Shown here: positions 8,910-18,141 of the stretch, in pieces | Numbering within the stretch: position 1 is the stretch's first letter | How the letters are laid out: every line of letters starts with the position of its first letter | Assembly (NCBI RefSeq): GCF_021191705.1 | Contig: NZ_JAIWPU010000046.1 | Span: 1 to 54,155 of the forward strand | Origin: Proluteimonas flavola | Lineage (GTDB): Bacteria; Pseudomonadota; Gammaproteobacteria; Xanthomonadales; Xanthomonadaceae | Direction of reading: 5' to 3' | DNA length: 54,155 nucleotides | Position numbers and translations under genes: made by a program | Notes under the pieces: model-generated | What the model was told of the DNA's origin: nothing | Databases searched by the model: none | Seen by the model: only the letters and a program-made list of their open reading frames with translations

Positions 8910-10078
8910 GGCCGGGGCGCATGACCCGACTAGCCGCGGCACTGCTCGCACTCGCGCTCCCGGCAGCGACCAGCTTCGCGACCAACGCACCTTCCAACGA
9001 ACCCCCAGCGGCGCTGGTCCCGGCCACGCTCGCGGCAGCCGGCACCTCGACCCCGGCGGTCACCCGCAACGGCCAGGAGGTCTACCGTCGTTTTCTCGAC
9101 GGCCTGTCCGAGCCCGAATGCAGCGCCGACGCCACCGAGCGTTGGCGTTCGCATTTCAGCCATGTGCCGCGCCAGCTCGCCTCCCGCAGCAACGACGTGC
9201 TGCCGCTGTTCGCCTATGTGGTCGAGGAGGTGCGCGCCCAGCACCTGCCGACCGAGTTCGCACTGATTCCCTTCGTCGAAAGCGGTTACCAACCCGGCGC
9301 CCGCAGCGCGTCGGGCCCCGCAGGCCTGTGGCAGTTCATCGCAGTGACCGCTCGCAACCACGAGATCCCGATCCGTCCCGGCTACGACGGACGTCTGTCG
9401 CCGGCCGATTCCACCCGCGCGGCGGTGCGCTATCTCAAGACCCTGCACGGCATGTTCGCCGGCGACTGGCGCCTGGCGGTCATGGCCTACAACGCCGGCG
9501 AGTACCGCGTGTTCGGTGCGCTCAAGCGCGCCGGCCAGGAGGCCCGCAACGCGACGCCCGATACGCTCCCGATGCCGCAGCTCACCCAGGCCTACGTACG
9601 CAAGCTGCATGCGCTGTCGTGCCTGATCAAGGAGGCCGGCGAGCGCGAAACGTGGATGGCATCGATGGACCGGGAGGTCCCGGCGCTGACCGCGATCGCA
9701 GTGCCGGACGGCATCGGCGATCTCGACACGTTGGCGAGTCGCCACGAAACCGACGCCGCGCGCCTCAAGCGCCTGAACCCTGCGCATGCCGACGGCCGCC
9801 TCGCGCGGATCGGCCAGCCGGTCACGCTGCTGGTGCCGCAGGCCGCAGCCGCGCCGCCGGTGTTCATGGCCGAAGCGCCGCCCGAGATCGACGTGCCGCC
9901 GGCCGCCAGCGATGCGGGCGCTGCAGCGCGACGGGTGCATACAGTGGCGCGCGGCGATTCCCCGTGGTCGATCGCCAAACGTTATGGGCTGCGTACGCAG
10001 GAACTGCTGACGCGCAACGCGCTCGATGCGCGCAGCGTGTTGCGGCCGGGCATGGAACTGCTGATCGACGATCGCTGA
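8906..10078 (+). CDS. mltD: Membrane-bound lytic transglycosylase MltD-like with LysM domain
   Basis: A 390-aa exported murein lytic transglycosylase that cleaves the MurNAc-GlcNAc bond to form 1,6-anhydro ends. A signal peptide ([18 protein letters not shown]) is followed by an SLT catalytic domain. The catalytic glutamate sits in [22 protein letters not shown], with the downstream [14 protein letters not shown] motif. A C-terminal LysM repeat ([22 protein letters not shown]) binds glycan. A second, weaker LysM-like segment ([20 protein letters not shown]) precedes it. No lipobox cysteine is seen at the N-terminus, unlike E. coli MltD. It is coupled to gloB by ATGA. Confidence 0.88.
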   Translation: MRPGRMTRLAAALLALALPAATSFATNAPSNEPPAALVPATLAAAGTSTPAVTRNGQEVYRRFLDGLSEPECSADATERWRSHFSHVPRQLASRSNDVLPLFAYVVEEVRAQHLPTEFALIPFVESGYQPGARSASGPAGLWQFIAVTARNHEIPIRPGYDGRLSPADSTRAAVRYLKTLHGMFAGDWRLAVMAYNAGEYRVFGALKRAGQEARNATPDTLPMPQLTQAYVRKLHALSCLIKEAGERETWMASMDREVPALTAIAVPDGIGDLDTLASRHETDAARLKRLNPAHADGRLARIGQPVTLLVPQAAAAPPVFMAEAPPEIDVPPAASDAGAAARRVHTVARGDSPWSIAKRYGLRTQELLTRNALDARSVLRPGMELLIDDR

Positions 10079-10122
10079 CCGGGCGCGACGCGTTCGGGGA
10101 CATCGTCCGCGCTTCGCATGCG

Positions 10123-10160
10123 CCACGAAAAAGCCCGGCTCATGCCGGGCTTTTTCGTGG
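10123..10160. terminator. Bidirectional intrinsic terminator between mltD and ppiD
   Basis: A near-perfect hairpin with stem GAAAAAGCCCGGC / GCCGGGCTTTTTC around a TCAT loop. The A-run and T-run on either side make it functional in both directions. It separates the convergent mltD and ppiD genes. Confidence 0.9.
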
Positions 10161-10174
10161 GTCGTGACGCGCCC

Positions 10175-12160
10175 TTACATGCGCGCTTCGTTGACCGTGA
10201 TCTTCATCTCGCGGCGCAGGCTGCGCTGCAGGATCTCCGCATCCTCATTGCCCAGCAGGCTGCCGAGCTGCTGGCGCAGCATGGCCTGCTCCTGCGCGCT
10301 CGCGTCTTCGGGCTTGCCTGGCTCGACCCTGGTCACCGCGAACACGACGGCGCTGCCATCGGCCAGCATCACCTTGCCCGGCGTCGGCGTATCGCCGGTC
10401 GGCGGCGCCGCGCGGAAATAGGCCTGGCTGGCGTTCGCGTCCGGCACCGGTGCACCGCGCGGAATGCCCGGCACGTCCTGCGCCTGCAACTGGCGTTCGC
10501 CGGCCAGCGCCTGCAGGGTCTTGCCGCCCTCGATCTCGGCGACCATCGCATCGGCAGCCCGTTCGGCCTGCTTGCGCGCACGGTCGGCGCGGACCTCGGC
10601 GATCACGCGGTCACGCACCTGCTCCAGCGGCTGCGCGCGCTCGGGCGTGTGGCTGGTGACGCGGATGAACACCGTCTGGTTCGGGCCGATCTCGATCGGA
10701 TCGCTGACCGTACCGTCCTGGGTCAGCGCGTCGGAGAACGCCGCCTGCACCACCGCGTTGTTGGCCGCGATGCCGCTGCCCGCACCACGCACGAACGGCG
10801 CGATGGTCTGGATCTGCACGCCACCGGCGGCCGCTGCGGGTTCCAGCGACATCGGGTTCCTGTTGATCTCGTCGACGACGCGGCCCACCTGCTCGTTGTA
10901 CGCGCGCGAGCTGTCGCCTTCGCGGACTTCCTTCTCCATCTGCTCGCGCACGTCCTCGAACGCGACCGGCGCGCCGGCATCCACCTCGCGCAGCTGCAGC
11001 ACGTGCCAGCCGAAGTCGGTCCGCACCGGCGCGCTGACCGCATCGGGCTGCATCGCGAACAGCGCGTCCTCGAACGCACCAGGCATCATGCCGGTCTCGA
11101 CCCAGCCCAGATCGCCGCCGCCGTCCTTCGATCCGGGATCGTCGGAATTCTCACGGGCGAGCGCAGCGAAATCGGCGCCCGGCGCCTGCGCCTTCGCGGC
11201 GATGTCGGCGGCCTTCTTCTGCGCGGCCTGCTGCGTGGCCGCATCGGCGCCGGCCGGCACTTCGACCAGGATGTGCGAGGCCAGACGGCGCTCGGCGGCC
11301 TGGAAGCGCGACCTCACCTGCTCGAAGTGGGCGCGCGCCTCGGCCTCGTCGACCGTGGCGTTCTCCGCACCGGTTTCGGCTGCGGATTTCAGCTCGATGT
11401 ATTCCAGCGCGACCTTTTCCGGCTCGCGATACCGCGCGGCATGCGATTCGTACCAGGCCTGCTGGTCGGCCTGCGACACCTCGGCCATATCGACGGCCGG
11501 CGGCGGCACGACGACGAAGCTGACATCGCGACGCTCGCCGAGCAGACGCATCAGACGCGTGGACTCGCCCTCGGTGACGAACGCGGTTTCGGCAATCGAC
11601 TGCGGCACCAGCGCGCGCTGCAGGTCGATACGGATGCTTTCCTGGAAATCGCGCGGCGTGCGCGGCGGCTGCGCGGACTGCAGCGCCATCTGGTAGCGCT
11701 GCGGATCGAAGCGGCCTTCGACCTGGAACGCCGGGATCGACTGGATGATTTCCTGCACCTGCGCATCGCCGACGACGATGTTGGCGCGATCGGCGGCGAG
11801 GCCGAGCACTGCGCGATCGATCAGCTGCTCGAGCACTTCACGCTTGCTCTCCATCGTCTCGAATGCACGCGCGTCGAACGCCTCGCCTTCCTGCTGACGA
11901 CGCTGCTCGCGCATGCTGTCGAAGGTCTGGCGGAATTCTTCGGCACTGACCTCGGCCGAGGTCCACGCGAACTTCCGCACCAGCCACCAGTCCGGCGCGG
12001 ACTGCCACCATTTCGGCGGCGCCTCGACCTTGGCGGCATAGTCGGCATTGTTCTGGAACAGATACTGCTCCATGCCGAAGAACGCGAAGGGGACCGCGAG
12101 TACCGCCACGATGGCGATGGCGATCCAACCACTGGTCTTATCTCGAAGCGCTTGCAGCAT
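10175..12160 (-). CDS. ppiD: Periplasmic folding chaperone / peptidyl-prolyl isomerase PpiD
   Basis: A 661-aa inner-membrane-anchored SurA-like chaperone that meets proteins leaving the Sec translocon. One N-terminal membrane helix (WIAIAIVAVLAVPFAFFG) follows the short cytosolic MLQALRDKTS. A SurA_N-type region carries EAFDARAFETMESKREVLEQL. A parvulin domain is recognisable by ASHILVEV, FAALARENSDDPGSKDGGG and LGWVETGMMPGAFEDALFAM. A second rotamase-like C-terminal region completes it. The ATG at 12160 gives the correct membrane anchor. It is divergent from hupB, the ppiD-hupB neighbourhood seen in many gammaproteobacteria. Confidence 0.93.
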   Translation of the reverse strand: MLQALRDKTSGWIAIAIVAVLAVPFAFFGMEQYLFQNNADYAAKVEAPPKWWQSAPDWWLVRKFAWTSAEVSAEEFRQTFDSMREQRRQQEGEAFDARAFETMESKREVLEQLIDRAVLGLAADRANIVVGDAQVQEIIQSIPAFQVEGRFDPQRYQMALQSAQPPRTPRDFQESIRIDLQRALVPQSIAETAFVTEGESTRLMRLLGERRDVSFVVVPPPAVDMAEVSQADQQAWYESHAARYREPEKVALEYIELKSAAETGAENATVDEAEARAHFEQVRSRFQAAERRLASHILVEVPAGADAATQQAAQKKAADIAAKAQAPGADFAALARENSDDPGSKDGGGDLGWVETGMMPGAFEDALFAMQPDAVSAPVRTDFGWHVLQLREVDAGAPVAFEDVREQMEKEVREGDSSRAYNEQVGRVVDEINRNPMSLEPAAAAGGVQIQTIAPFVRGAGSGIAANNAVVQAAFSDALTQDGTVSDPIEIGPNQTVFIRVTSHTPERAQPLEQVRDRVIAEVRADRARKQAERAADAMVAEIEGGKTLQALAGERQLQAQDVPGIPRGAPVPDANASQAYFRAAPPTGDTPTPGKVMLADGSAVVFAVTRVEPGKPEDASAQEQAMLRQQLGSLLGNEDAEILQRSLRREMKITVNEARM

Positions 12161-12423
12161 GGGTCCGGACACGGGATGGCGAGCCGTCCAGTGTACCCGC
12201 AAGCCCGCGACCGCGCAGGCGCAACACCCGTCCACACCGCGCCGCGAGCGCCCTCGTATCCGTTCAGTCGCGATCCGGAATCCGGTCGTAATCGCCAGGG
12301 GGATCGCGTAACATGCGCGCCTGACCAGACATCCCCCGTCCGGACCAGCCGCGCGATGCGCGGCCGGCCGGATGCTCCAGACGTACGACACGTCGCTATC
12401 TCAAGAAGAAGAGGAATTCACTG

Positions 12424-12705
12424 ATGGCAAACCTCACCAAGTCCGACATCATCGCTTCGGTTGCCGAGAAGTCCGGCCTGTCGCGCGCCGACGCCGGCCG
12501 TGCCGTCGACGGCCTGCTCGACACGATCACCGAGGCGCTGAAGAACGGCGACGCGGCCAACTTCGTCGGCTTCGGTTCGTTCGTCGCCCGTCCGCGCGCT
12601 GCGCGCACCGGCCTGAACCCGCAGACCAAGGAGCCGATCCAGATCGCCGCTTCGACCGTGCCTGCGTTCAAGGCTGGCAAGGCGCTCAAGGATGCAGTAA
12701 AGTAA
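12424..12705 (+). CDS. hupB: DNA-binding protein HU-beta
   Basis: A 93-aa nucleoid protein that bends and compacts DNA as a dimer. Typical HU sequence is visible: MANLTKSDIIASVAEKSGLS, the GFGSFVARPRAARTGLNPQT beta-arm region and the FKAGKALKDAVK tail. A strong AAGAAGAAGAGG ribosome binding region lies about ten bases before the ATG. tRNA-Val starts 20 bases after the stop with no terminator between, so read-through into the tRNA cluster is possible. Confidence 0.96.
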   Translation: MANLTKSDIIASVAEKSGLSRADAGRAVDGLLDTITEALKNGDAANFVGFGSFVARPRAARTGLNPQTKEPIQIAASTVPAFKAGKALKDAVK

Positions 12706-12725
12706 GCGGCTCGATTGTTCCGCAT

Positions 12726-12800
12726 GGGTGCTTAGCTCAGCGGTAGAGCGTCTCCTTTACACGGAGAGGGTCGGGGGTTCGAAACCCTCAGCACCCACCA
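12726..12800 (+). tRNA. tRNA-Val(TAC)
   Basis: A 75-nt cloverleaf with encoded CCA and acceptor GGGTGCT/AGCACCC. The anticodon stem TCTCC/GGAGA encloses TTTACAC (anticodon TAC). The T-arm is GGGTTCGAAACCC. It lies immediately after hupB. Confidence 0.95.
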
Positions 12801-12815
12801 AGAGTTTCAAAGCGC

Positions 12816-12892
12816 GGAGCGGTAGTTCAGTTGGTTAGAATGCTGGCCTGTCACGCCGGAGGTCGCGGGTTCGAGTCCCGTCCGCTCCGCCA
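12816..12892 (+). tRNA. tRNA-Asp(GTC), copy 1
   Basis: A 77-nt cloverleaf with encoded CCA and acceptor GGAGCGG/CCGCTCC. The anticodon loop CTGTCAC reads GTC. It is identical in sequence to the second copy at 13359-13435 and lies 15 bases after tRNA-Val. Confidence 0.96.
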
Positions 12893-12904
12893 GTTCTTCA
12901 ACGG

Positions 12905-12932
12905 AAAACCCTGCAGAGATGCGGGGTTTTTT
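12905..12932 (+). terminator. Rho-independent terminator after tRNA-Asp copy 1
   Basis: The hairpin AACCCTGCA/TGCGGGGTT with a GAGA loop and a T6 tract follows the tRNA by about a dozen bases. The second tRNA-Asp copy has a closely similar terminator, so the duplicated unit was tRNA plus terminator. Confidence 0.8.
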
Positions 12933-13109
12933 GTGGCCGCTCGTTTTTGCCTGATGGCATGACGGATGCACGTGCGCGTTTCCGGACGGCCGATCGCGTG
13001 CAAGCGCTCCACGAAGCTCACTGTCGAGATCATGACTGCCGCGAGGGCCTTCGCGCGTTTTCTTCGCAGGCGCGGCCAATGGCCGCGAAGGGTTTCAGCA
13101 CGAATGCCC

Positions 13110-13133
13110 GATCGCGCGCGAGCGCGCTCCCAC
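13110..13133. repeat. Single arm of the GTGGGAGCGCGC extragenic palindrome
   Basis: The segment ATCGCGCGCGAGCGCGCTCCCAC matches, in inverse orientation, the arms of the paired element at 43296-43363. It lies in the 426-base spacer (12933-13358) between the two tRNA-Asp genes. Apart from this repeat and the promoter next to copy 2, that spacer shows no plausible gene. Confidence 0.6.
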
Positions 13134-13320
13134 CACGAGCATCCATCGCAACGGCGTGTCGGTGTGGTGCTCCGCGCACGGCTGCACGAGCGCCATTCCC
13201 GCAGGCGCCGCGCACGGCCGCGACTGGAGTTTCCGGGCAAAGCGATCGCGGCCATGGGACGCGCCGGCAGACGACATCGTGCGTGTTTCGCACGCGATGA
13301 AAAAAGATCGTCGTTCCCTC

Positions 13321-13348
13321 TTCCCAAGACGGAAATTCCATGTAGAAT
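13321..13348 (+). promoter_or_regulatory. Candidate promoter of tRNA-Asp copy 2
   Basis: TTCCCA at 13321-13326 and TAGAAT at 13343-13348 are separated by 16 bases, about 10 bases before the mature tRNA start. The local AT richness stands out from the GC-rich surroundings. This is sequence resemblance only. Confidence 0.45.
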
Positions 13349-13358
13349 TCCGCGCCTT

Positions 13359-13435
13359 GGAGCGGTAGTTCAGTTGGTTAGAATGCTGGCCTGTCACGCC
13401 GGAGGTCGCGGGTTCGAGTCCCGTCCGCTCCGCCA
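13359..13435 (+). tRNA. tRNA-Asp(GTC), copy 2
   Basis: A 77-nt gene identical to copy 1 (12816-12892), including the CCA end. It is followed by its own terminator. It has a separate promoter-like sequence, so the duplicate is probably independently transcribed. Confidence 0.96.
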
Positions 13436-13445
13436 TTTGCAAGCG

Positions 13446-13474
13446 AAAACCCCTGCAGAAATGCAGGGGTTTTT
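13446..13474 (+). terminator. Rho-independent terminator after tRNA-Asp copy 2
   Basis: The perfect stem CCCCTGCA/TGCAGGGG with a GAAA loop, preceded by AAAA and followed by TTTTT. It may also act on the convergent serine-hydrolase gene, whose stop lies 36 bases away. Confidence 0.88.
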
Positions 13475-13509
13475 CGTTTGTGGCGATATCGTTCCGGCGT
13501 GATCCGGTG

Positions 13510-15087
13510 CTACCGGCAATCGCCTTCGCGCACGAATGCGAGATCCTCGAAGTCGTAACTGAAGTCCGCGTCCGGATCGACCCTGGCCATGTGCAGACCG
13601 GTCGCCCCGCCCCGCGCCGGCGACGCGATCAGCCACGCGTCGACATCGACATCGGACTCCTGCCAGCGCACCTGCAGCCGATCGTCGACCGCGACCACGT
13701 CGCCGTGCAGTTTCGGCGAGCGCTCGGACACGAAGCGCAGTCCATTCCCGCGCGGGCAGACATCGATGCTGCCGAACCACGGATCGCGCCAGCGCCCCAT
13801 GACGTTTTCGATCTGTTGCGCGGCCGGTTTACGGGCCGGTCCTTGTGCGTCGGGCGCCGCCGGGTCACCGTCCGCGCGCTCGGCTGCCAGCAGGTTGGCG
13901 TAGTGCGCGACATCATGCGGACCGGTCGCACCGGTGAACTGCTTGACCAGCGCCTGCATCAACACCGTGCGCGCTTCGTCTGCGTCGCCGTTGATCAGCA
14001 CGACGATGCCGACACCGCGCCCGGGCAACAGCGTCAGCGCGGAATACATGCCCTTGAGCGTGCCGGTGTGCGAGACCTTCGAGGTGCCGTCGACGTCGGT
14101 CAGCCGCCAGCCGTAACCGTAGGCCGAGAAATGGCTGCGATCCCACGCGCGCATGCGTGCGCCCAGCGGCATCGGCATGTGCGCCGTCCATGCGGCATCG
14201 CGTTGCGCCTGCGACAGCCACGGGCGTTCCGCGTCGGTGGTGCCGACGCCAAGCCATGCCTGCGCCCAGCGCAGCATGTCGTCGAGGCTGCAGCGCAGGC
14301 CACCCGCGGCCATCATCGGTTCGTCGGGAATCGTCATGTCATCGGCGCGCACCAGGACGTTGCGGCCATCGATGCGCGCATGCGGCTGGGCGACGTTGCC
14401 GACCGCATCGCGCGACCAACTGCCGGCCTGGCAGCGCGTCATGCCGAGCGGCGCGAACACGTCGCGCCGCACCAGCACATCGAACGGCATGCCGGCCACC
14501 GCGGCCGCGACTTCGCCGGCGACGATGTAGAGCGTGTTGTCGTAGGCGTAGCGCGAGCGGAAACTCCAGCGCGGTTTCAGATGGCGCAGGCCATGGATGA
14601 CCTCCGCGCGCGTGAACCGGTTCGGCGACGGCCACAGCATCAGATCGCCGGCACCGGGGCCGAGGCCGCTGTTGTGGATCAGCAGGTCGCGGACCTGGAT
14701 CTCGCGCGTGACCCAGTCGTCGGCCATGCGGAAATCGGGCAGATGCCGCACCACCGGATCGTCCCAGCGCAACAGACCGGCGTCGACCTGGCGCGCGAGC
14801 ACCGCTGCGGTCATCGCCTTGCTGTTCGACGCGATCTTGAACAGCGTGGCCGCATCGACCGGCTCGCCCTGCCCTGCGCGCAGTTCGCCGCGCGTGTGCC
14901 GCAGCACGATCTCGCCGTCGACGACGATGCCCACGGCGATACCCGGCAGTTCATAACGCGCGACGGCATCGTCGACCAGCGACGCGAGTCGCGCGGGATC
15001 GACCTGCACATCGTCATCGTGTGCATCCGCCTGCCCCGCGACGGCGAGGCAGGCGAACAGCATCCAGCGCGCGACGCGCTTCGGCAC
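13510..15087 (-). CDS. Periplasmic serine beta-lactamase-related hydrolase (SxxK family)
   Basis: A 525-aa exported hydrolase of the class C beta-lactamase/DD-peptidase/esterase family. The GTG at 15087, five bases after the receptor stop, is chosen because it gives a clean signal peptide (VARWMLFACLAVAGQADA). The nucleophile motif is FKIASNSKAM (S87-x-x-K90). The YAYDNTLY (YxN) and SHTGTLKG (HTG/KTG-like) motifs follow. A C-terminal beta-barrel-like domain (~residues 420-525, GRWRDPWFGSIDVCP) resembles DUF3471. Relatives include D-aminopeptidases and esterases as well as beta-lactamases, so resistance should not be assumed. Its pairing with a TonB receptor suggests processing of an imported peptide or glycopeptide. 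Confidence 0.82.
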   Translation of the reverse strand: MPKRVARWMLFACLAVAGQADAHDDDVQVDPARLASLVDDAVARYELPGIAVGIVVDGEIVLRHTRGELRAGQGEPVDAATLFKIASNSKAMTAAVLARQVDAGLLRWDDPVVRHLPDFRMADDWVTREIQVRDLLIHNSGLGPGAGDLMLWPSPNRFTRAEVIHGLRHLKPRWSFRSRYAYDNTLYIVAGEVAAAVAGMPFDVLVRRDVFAPLGMTRCQAGSWSRDAVGNVAQPHARIDGRNVLVRADDMTIPDEPMMAAGGLRCSLDDMLRWAQAWLGVGTTDAERPWLSQAQRDAAWTAHMPMPLGARMRAWDRSHFSAYGYGWRLTDVDGTSKVSHTGTLKGMYSALTLLPGRGVGIVVLINGDADEARTVLMQALVKQFTGATGPHDVAHYANLLAAERADGDPAAPDAQGPARKPAAQQIENVMGRWRDPWFGSIDVCPRGNGLRFVSERSPKLHGDVVAVDDRLQVRWQESDVDVDAWLIASPARGGATGLHMARVDPDADFSYDFEDLAFVREGDCR

Positions 15088-15092
15088 GGCGG

Positions 15093-17888
15093 TCAGAAAT
15101 CGAACGTGATGTTCGCGAACACCTGGCGTCCGATCGCGCTGTAGCTGCTGGCGAAGTACGGCCACGCAGTATGCGAGTCGTCGCGCGGTGGCATTTCGTC
15201 GAGCAGGTTCAGCACGCTGATGCCCAGCGTCACGTCGTCGGTGATGCGGCGCGAGACGTCCGCGTTCCAGATGACGTAGCCGGACGTGCGGCCCGGATGC
15301 GTGTTGCCGTTGTAGTTCGGCCGGCTGCCGTAGCGGTAGCCGTAGAGGCTGGTGTTCCAGGCATCGTTCGACCAGTTGGCGCGCCAGTTCGCGCGGCTAC
15401 GCTGGCTGTTGTATTCGACGGTGCTGCGGACATCGCGAAGCGCTTCGTCGCCGAACTGCGCGACTTCGAATTCGAGCACGTGGGTGTAGCCGGCCTGCAG
15501 GTTCAGATCGCCCCAGCCACCGAGATCGAGACCGTAGCGGAGCGAGGCGTCGAGGCCTTCGGTGCGCATCAGCGAGGCATTGATCGGATAGGTCGCGAAG
15601 CGGGTGATGCGGCCGTCGGGATTCAGATCCGAGACCACGCGCTGCACGGCGCCGGCGTAGAACTGGCAGGCCTGCGAACTGGTGTCGACTGCGGCGCCGT
15701 TGCGATCCTGGCCGAGCCGGCAGTTCGCTTCCTGCTCGAGGTAGTAGCTGTTCGACAGCGCCTGCACCCGGCCTTCGAGTTCGATGCGGTACCAGTCGAC
15801 GCTCGCCGAGAGGTTCGGCAGCACGTCCCAGACGACGCCCAGCGTCGTCGACTTGCCCTTTTCCTCTTCGAGCAGCGGGTTCGACGACTGCGTCATGTAA
15901 GTCTGGTAGTTGAACGCCGCGGTGCACGCTGGGCTATCGGCGGCGATGCCGTTGAGGCGGCACAGGTATTCGTCGTCGACGAAGGGATTGGAGCCGGTGG
16001 TGCCGGCGTAGATCCACAGCAGGTCGGGCGCGCGGAAGCTGGTCGCGTGCGCGCCACGCATCAGCAGGTTGCGGAACGGGCGCCATTCCAGGCCCGCCTG
16101 CCAGGTCACCGCGTCGTCGACGGACGTGATGTCGTCGTACTTGTCGTAGCGGCCGGCGAGCGTCGCCTCCAGGCTCGCGAACACCGGCACGCGGAACTCG
16201 AGGCCCAGTGCGAAACGGTCGCGCGGGCCGCCGCCGGGCGTGCTGGTCAGGTTGTAGACGCGGTCCGGGCCGGTGTAGTCGACGGTCGTGCGCGGATCGG
16301 GGTTGAGCGAATATTCCTGCTTCGCGGCTTCGAGCACCGTGGCCATCTGCAGCGGTCCGGCCGGCAGATCGAACAGCGGACCGCTGAAGACGAATTGCGC
16401 CTGGTCGGACTTCGACACGCCGTCGCTGACCACCGTGGTGGTGAGCTGGTCGTACAGCGCGGCCGAGCCGGGCGCGAACAGGCGGTCGGTATGGAACTCG
16501 CGGATCTCGTTGCCGTCCGGCGCGATGCCCAGTACCGGCCCCATGTAGTAGTCGCGCACGGCGCGGGTGAGGAAGCGCGGGCGCGTGGTGGTGATCTCGA
16601 AGCGCGACGAGGTCAGGCTCGCATCCCAGTCGAAGCGGCCGTCGGCCAGCGTGCCGCGCAGGCCGGCGTTGATCGACCAGGCGCGTTCGTCGTACTCGAT
16701 GTACTTGGTGCCGCCCACTTCACTGGGCAGGAAGATGCGCTGCGCGGTCACCAGGCCGCGGACGGGGTCGCGCACGGTGAACGGCCCTTCGCCGATGTAG
16801 TAATGCGTCTGGCTGGAACTCTTGTCGTTGGCATCGCTGCCGAGCAACTGCGCGTAACCGGTGACCGTGTCGCTGAAGTCGAAGCTGCCCGACACGTAGG
16901 CCGAGGTCTTGCCGTAGGCGTTCTGGATCGAGCGCGCGTTGTAGTAGTCGAGCGCGCCGCAGCGGTTGGGCACCGCGACGGTCGCGGACGAATGGAATGG
17001 CACGAAATCCGGGTTGGTCGCGTCGCAGGCGTCCAGCAGCGCCTCGTAGGATGGCGACAGCGCGCCAGCATCGGTGGGCCACAGATAGTTCTGGCCGGCG
17101 CGGAAGTACACGCCGCTGATCGATGCGGTCGGCCGCTCGGGATTGCTGCGGTACTGCGGATGCGCCAGATAGGTGAGATCGCGCTGCGAGGCGACGATCT
17201 CCTCGCGGTCCAGCCGCTCGAAGGCATAGCTCAGGCTCCAGCGGTCGCCGGTGCGCCCGCCGGTCCACTGGAACAGGCCGGTGTCGCCGCCACCCTGGGT
17301 CGTCGTGCCACCGCGCAGGCGGATCGTGTCGCCGCTGAAATTCTCCTTCGTGATGATGTTGACCACGCCGGCGACCGCGTCCGAACCATAGATCGCCGAC
17401 GCGCCGCCGCTCATGACCTCGATGCGCTCGATCGCCGCCGCCGGGATGCTGCCCAGGCTCACCGCGGTGCCGTTGGAACCGTAGGGCTGCGGATAGTCGG
17501 CCAGGCGCTGGCCGTTGAGCAGGATCAGCTGGTAGCCCGGCCCCAGCCCGCGCAGATTCATGAATTGCCCGTTGGGCGAATTGCCGGTCTGGTCGGATTC
17601 GTTGAGCGTGTTGCCGGTGAACTGGGTCAGCGTGCCCAGCGATTCCCAGACCGTGCTGAAGCCCTGCTTCTGGATGTCCTGCGCGGTGATCACGGTGACC
17701 GGCGCCGGGCCTTCGACCCCGGTGCGCGCGATGCGCGAGCCGGTGACCTGCACCTGGTCGAGCGTGTTGACGCGCTCTTCGGCGGTCGCCGATTGCGCAT
17801 GGACAACGCCAGGCGCCGCCAGCGCCAGCAGCAGCGCAGCGCTCAGGCGGCGGAGGACGGGCGGATGCGAAGCGGGCTGGCAGGACAT
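15093..17888 (-). CDS. TonB-dependent outer-membrane receptor
   Basis: A 931-aa outer-membrane active transporter powered by TonB-ExbB-ExbD. A signal peptide (LSAALLLALAAPGVVHA) is followed by a TonB-box-like region (LDQVQVTGSRIAR). The plug domain contains VITAQDIQ and IERIEVMSGGASAIYGSDAVAGVVNII. The large beta-barrel ends in FANITFDF with the C-terminal aromatic required for assembly. The start ATG at 17888 follows a GGAG sequence. The substrate cannot be read from the sequence. The hydrolase 5 bases downstream and the divergent peptidoglycan-peptide genes point to peptides or muropeptides (inference). Many receptors of this architecture remain orphan. Confidence 0.9.
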   Translation of the reverse strand: MSCQPASHPPVLRRLSAALLLALAAPGVVHAQSATAEERVNTLDQVQVTGSRIARTGVEGPAPVTVITAQDIQKQGFSTVWESLGTLTQFTGNTLNESDQTGNSPNGQFMNLRGLGPGYQLILLNGQRLADYPQPYGSNGTAVSLGSIPAAAIERIEVMSGGASAIYGSDAVAGVVNIITKENFSGDTIRLRGGTTTQGGGDTGLFQWTGGRTGDRWSLSYAFERLDREEIVASQRDLTYLAHPQYRSNPERPTASISGVYFRAGQNYLWPTDAGALSPSYEALLDACDATNPDFVPFHSSATVAVPNRCGALDYYNARSIQNAYGKTSAYVSGSFDFSDTVTGYAQLLGSDANDKSSSQTHYYIGEGPFTVRDPVRGLVTAQRIFLPSEVGGTKYIEYDERAWSINAGLRGTLADGRFDWDASLTSSRFEITTTRPRFLTRAVRDYYMGPVLGIAPDGNEIREFHTDRLFAPGSAALYDQLTTTVVSDGVSKSDQAQFVFSGPLFDLPAGPLQMATVLEAAKQEYSLNPDPRTTVDYTGPDRVYNLTSTPGGGPRDRFALGLEFRVPVFASLEATLAGRYDKYDDITSVDDAVTWQAGLEWRPFRNLLMRGAHATSFRAPDLLWIYAGTTGSNPFVDDEYLCRLNGIAADSPACTAAFNYQTYMTQSSNPLLEEEKGKSTTLGVVWDVLPNLSASVDWYRIELEGRVQALSNSYYLEQEANCRLGQDRNGAAVDTSSQACQFYAGAVQRVVSDLNPDGRITRFATYPINASLMRTEGLDASLRYGLDLGGWGDLNLQAGYTHVLEFEVAQFGDEALRDVRSTVEYNSQRSRANWRANWSNDAWNTSLYGYRYGSRPNYNGNTHPGRTSGYVIWNADVSRRITDDVTLGISVLNLLDEMPPRDDSHTAWPYFASSYSAIGRQVFANITFDF

Positions 17889-18011
17889 GCGGAGGATCTC
17901 CCCTGGTGGCGTGGCGACACGGCGCACGCGACCGGCATGTCACCGGCGCGGCCGACATCGAGAGCAACCCGGCCGCCCCGCAGGGCCCCTGACCGGACGG
18001 GCATGACCACG

Positions 18012-18083
18012 TGATTACCACCGGCTATGAATCGGTGTCAATTCATTATTCCGCCTTGTCCTGACGCGGAAAACAAATATTCT
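18012..18083. promoter_or_regulatory. Divergent promoter/operator region for receptor and NlpC/P60 operons
   Basis: On the - strand a perfect TTGACA (18041-18036) and TAATCA (18017-18012) are 18 bases apart, facing the receptor gene. On the + strand TTGTCC (18056-18061) and TATTCT (18078-18083) are 16 bases apart, facing the peptidase gene. An inverted repeat TGAAT-N8-ATTCA (18028-18045) overlaps the - strand -35 box. It would be a suitable operator for the RpiR-type regulator encoded downstream. The promoter boxes are visible resemblances; the operator role is inference. Confidence 0.45.
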
Positions 18084-18141
18084 CGAAGCCTCGACCGCAG
18101 ACCGGTGCGCGCCTGCGTGCGCATCGACCGCAGGAGCCGCG

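Noticed and set aside
10118..12424. Long + strand frame opposite ppiD (and a similar 997-codon frame at 15021-18014 opposite the receptor gene)
   Set aside because: Antisense shadows of GC-rich coding sequence. The - strand proteins have clear PpiD and TonB-receptor motifs, and the + strand translations are low-complexity.
13510..15087. Labelling the SxxK protein as an antibiotic-resistance beta-lactamase
   Set aside because: The SxxK/YxN/HTG motifs are shared by many esterases and D-peptidases, and the C-terminal DUF3471-like domain and receptor linkage point elsewhere.
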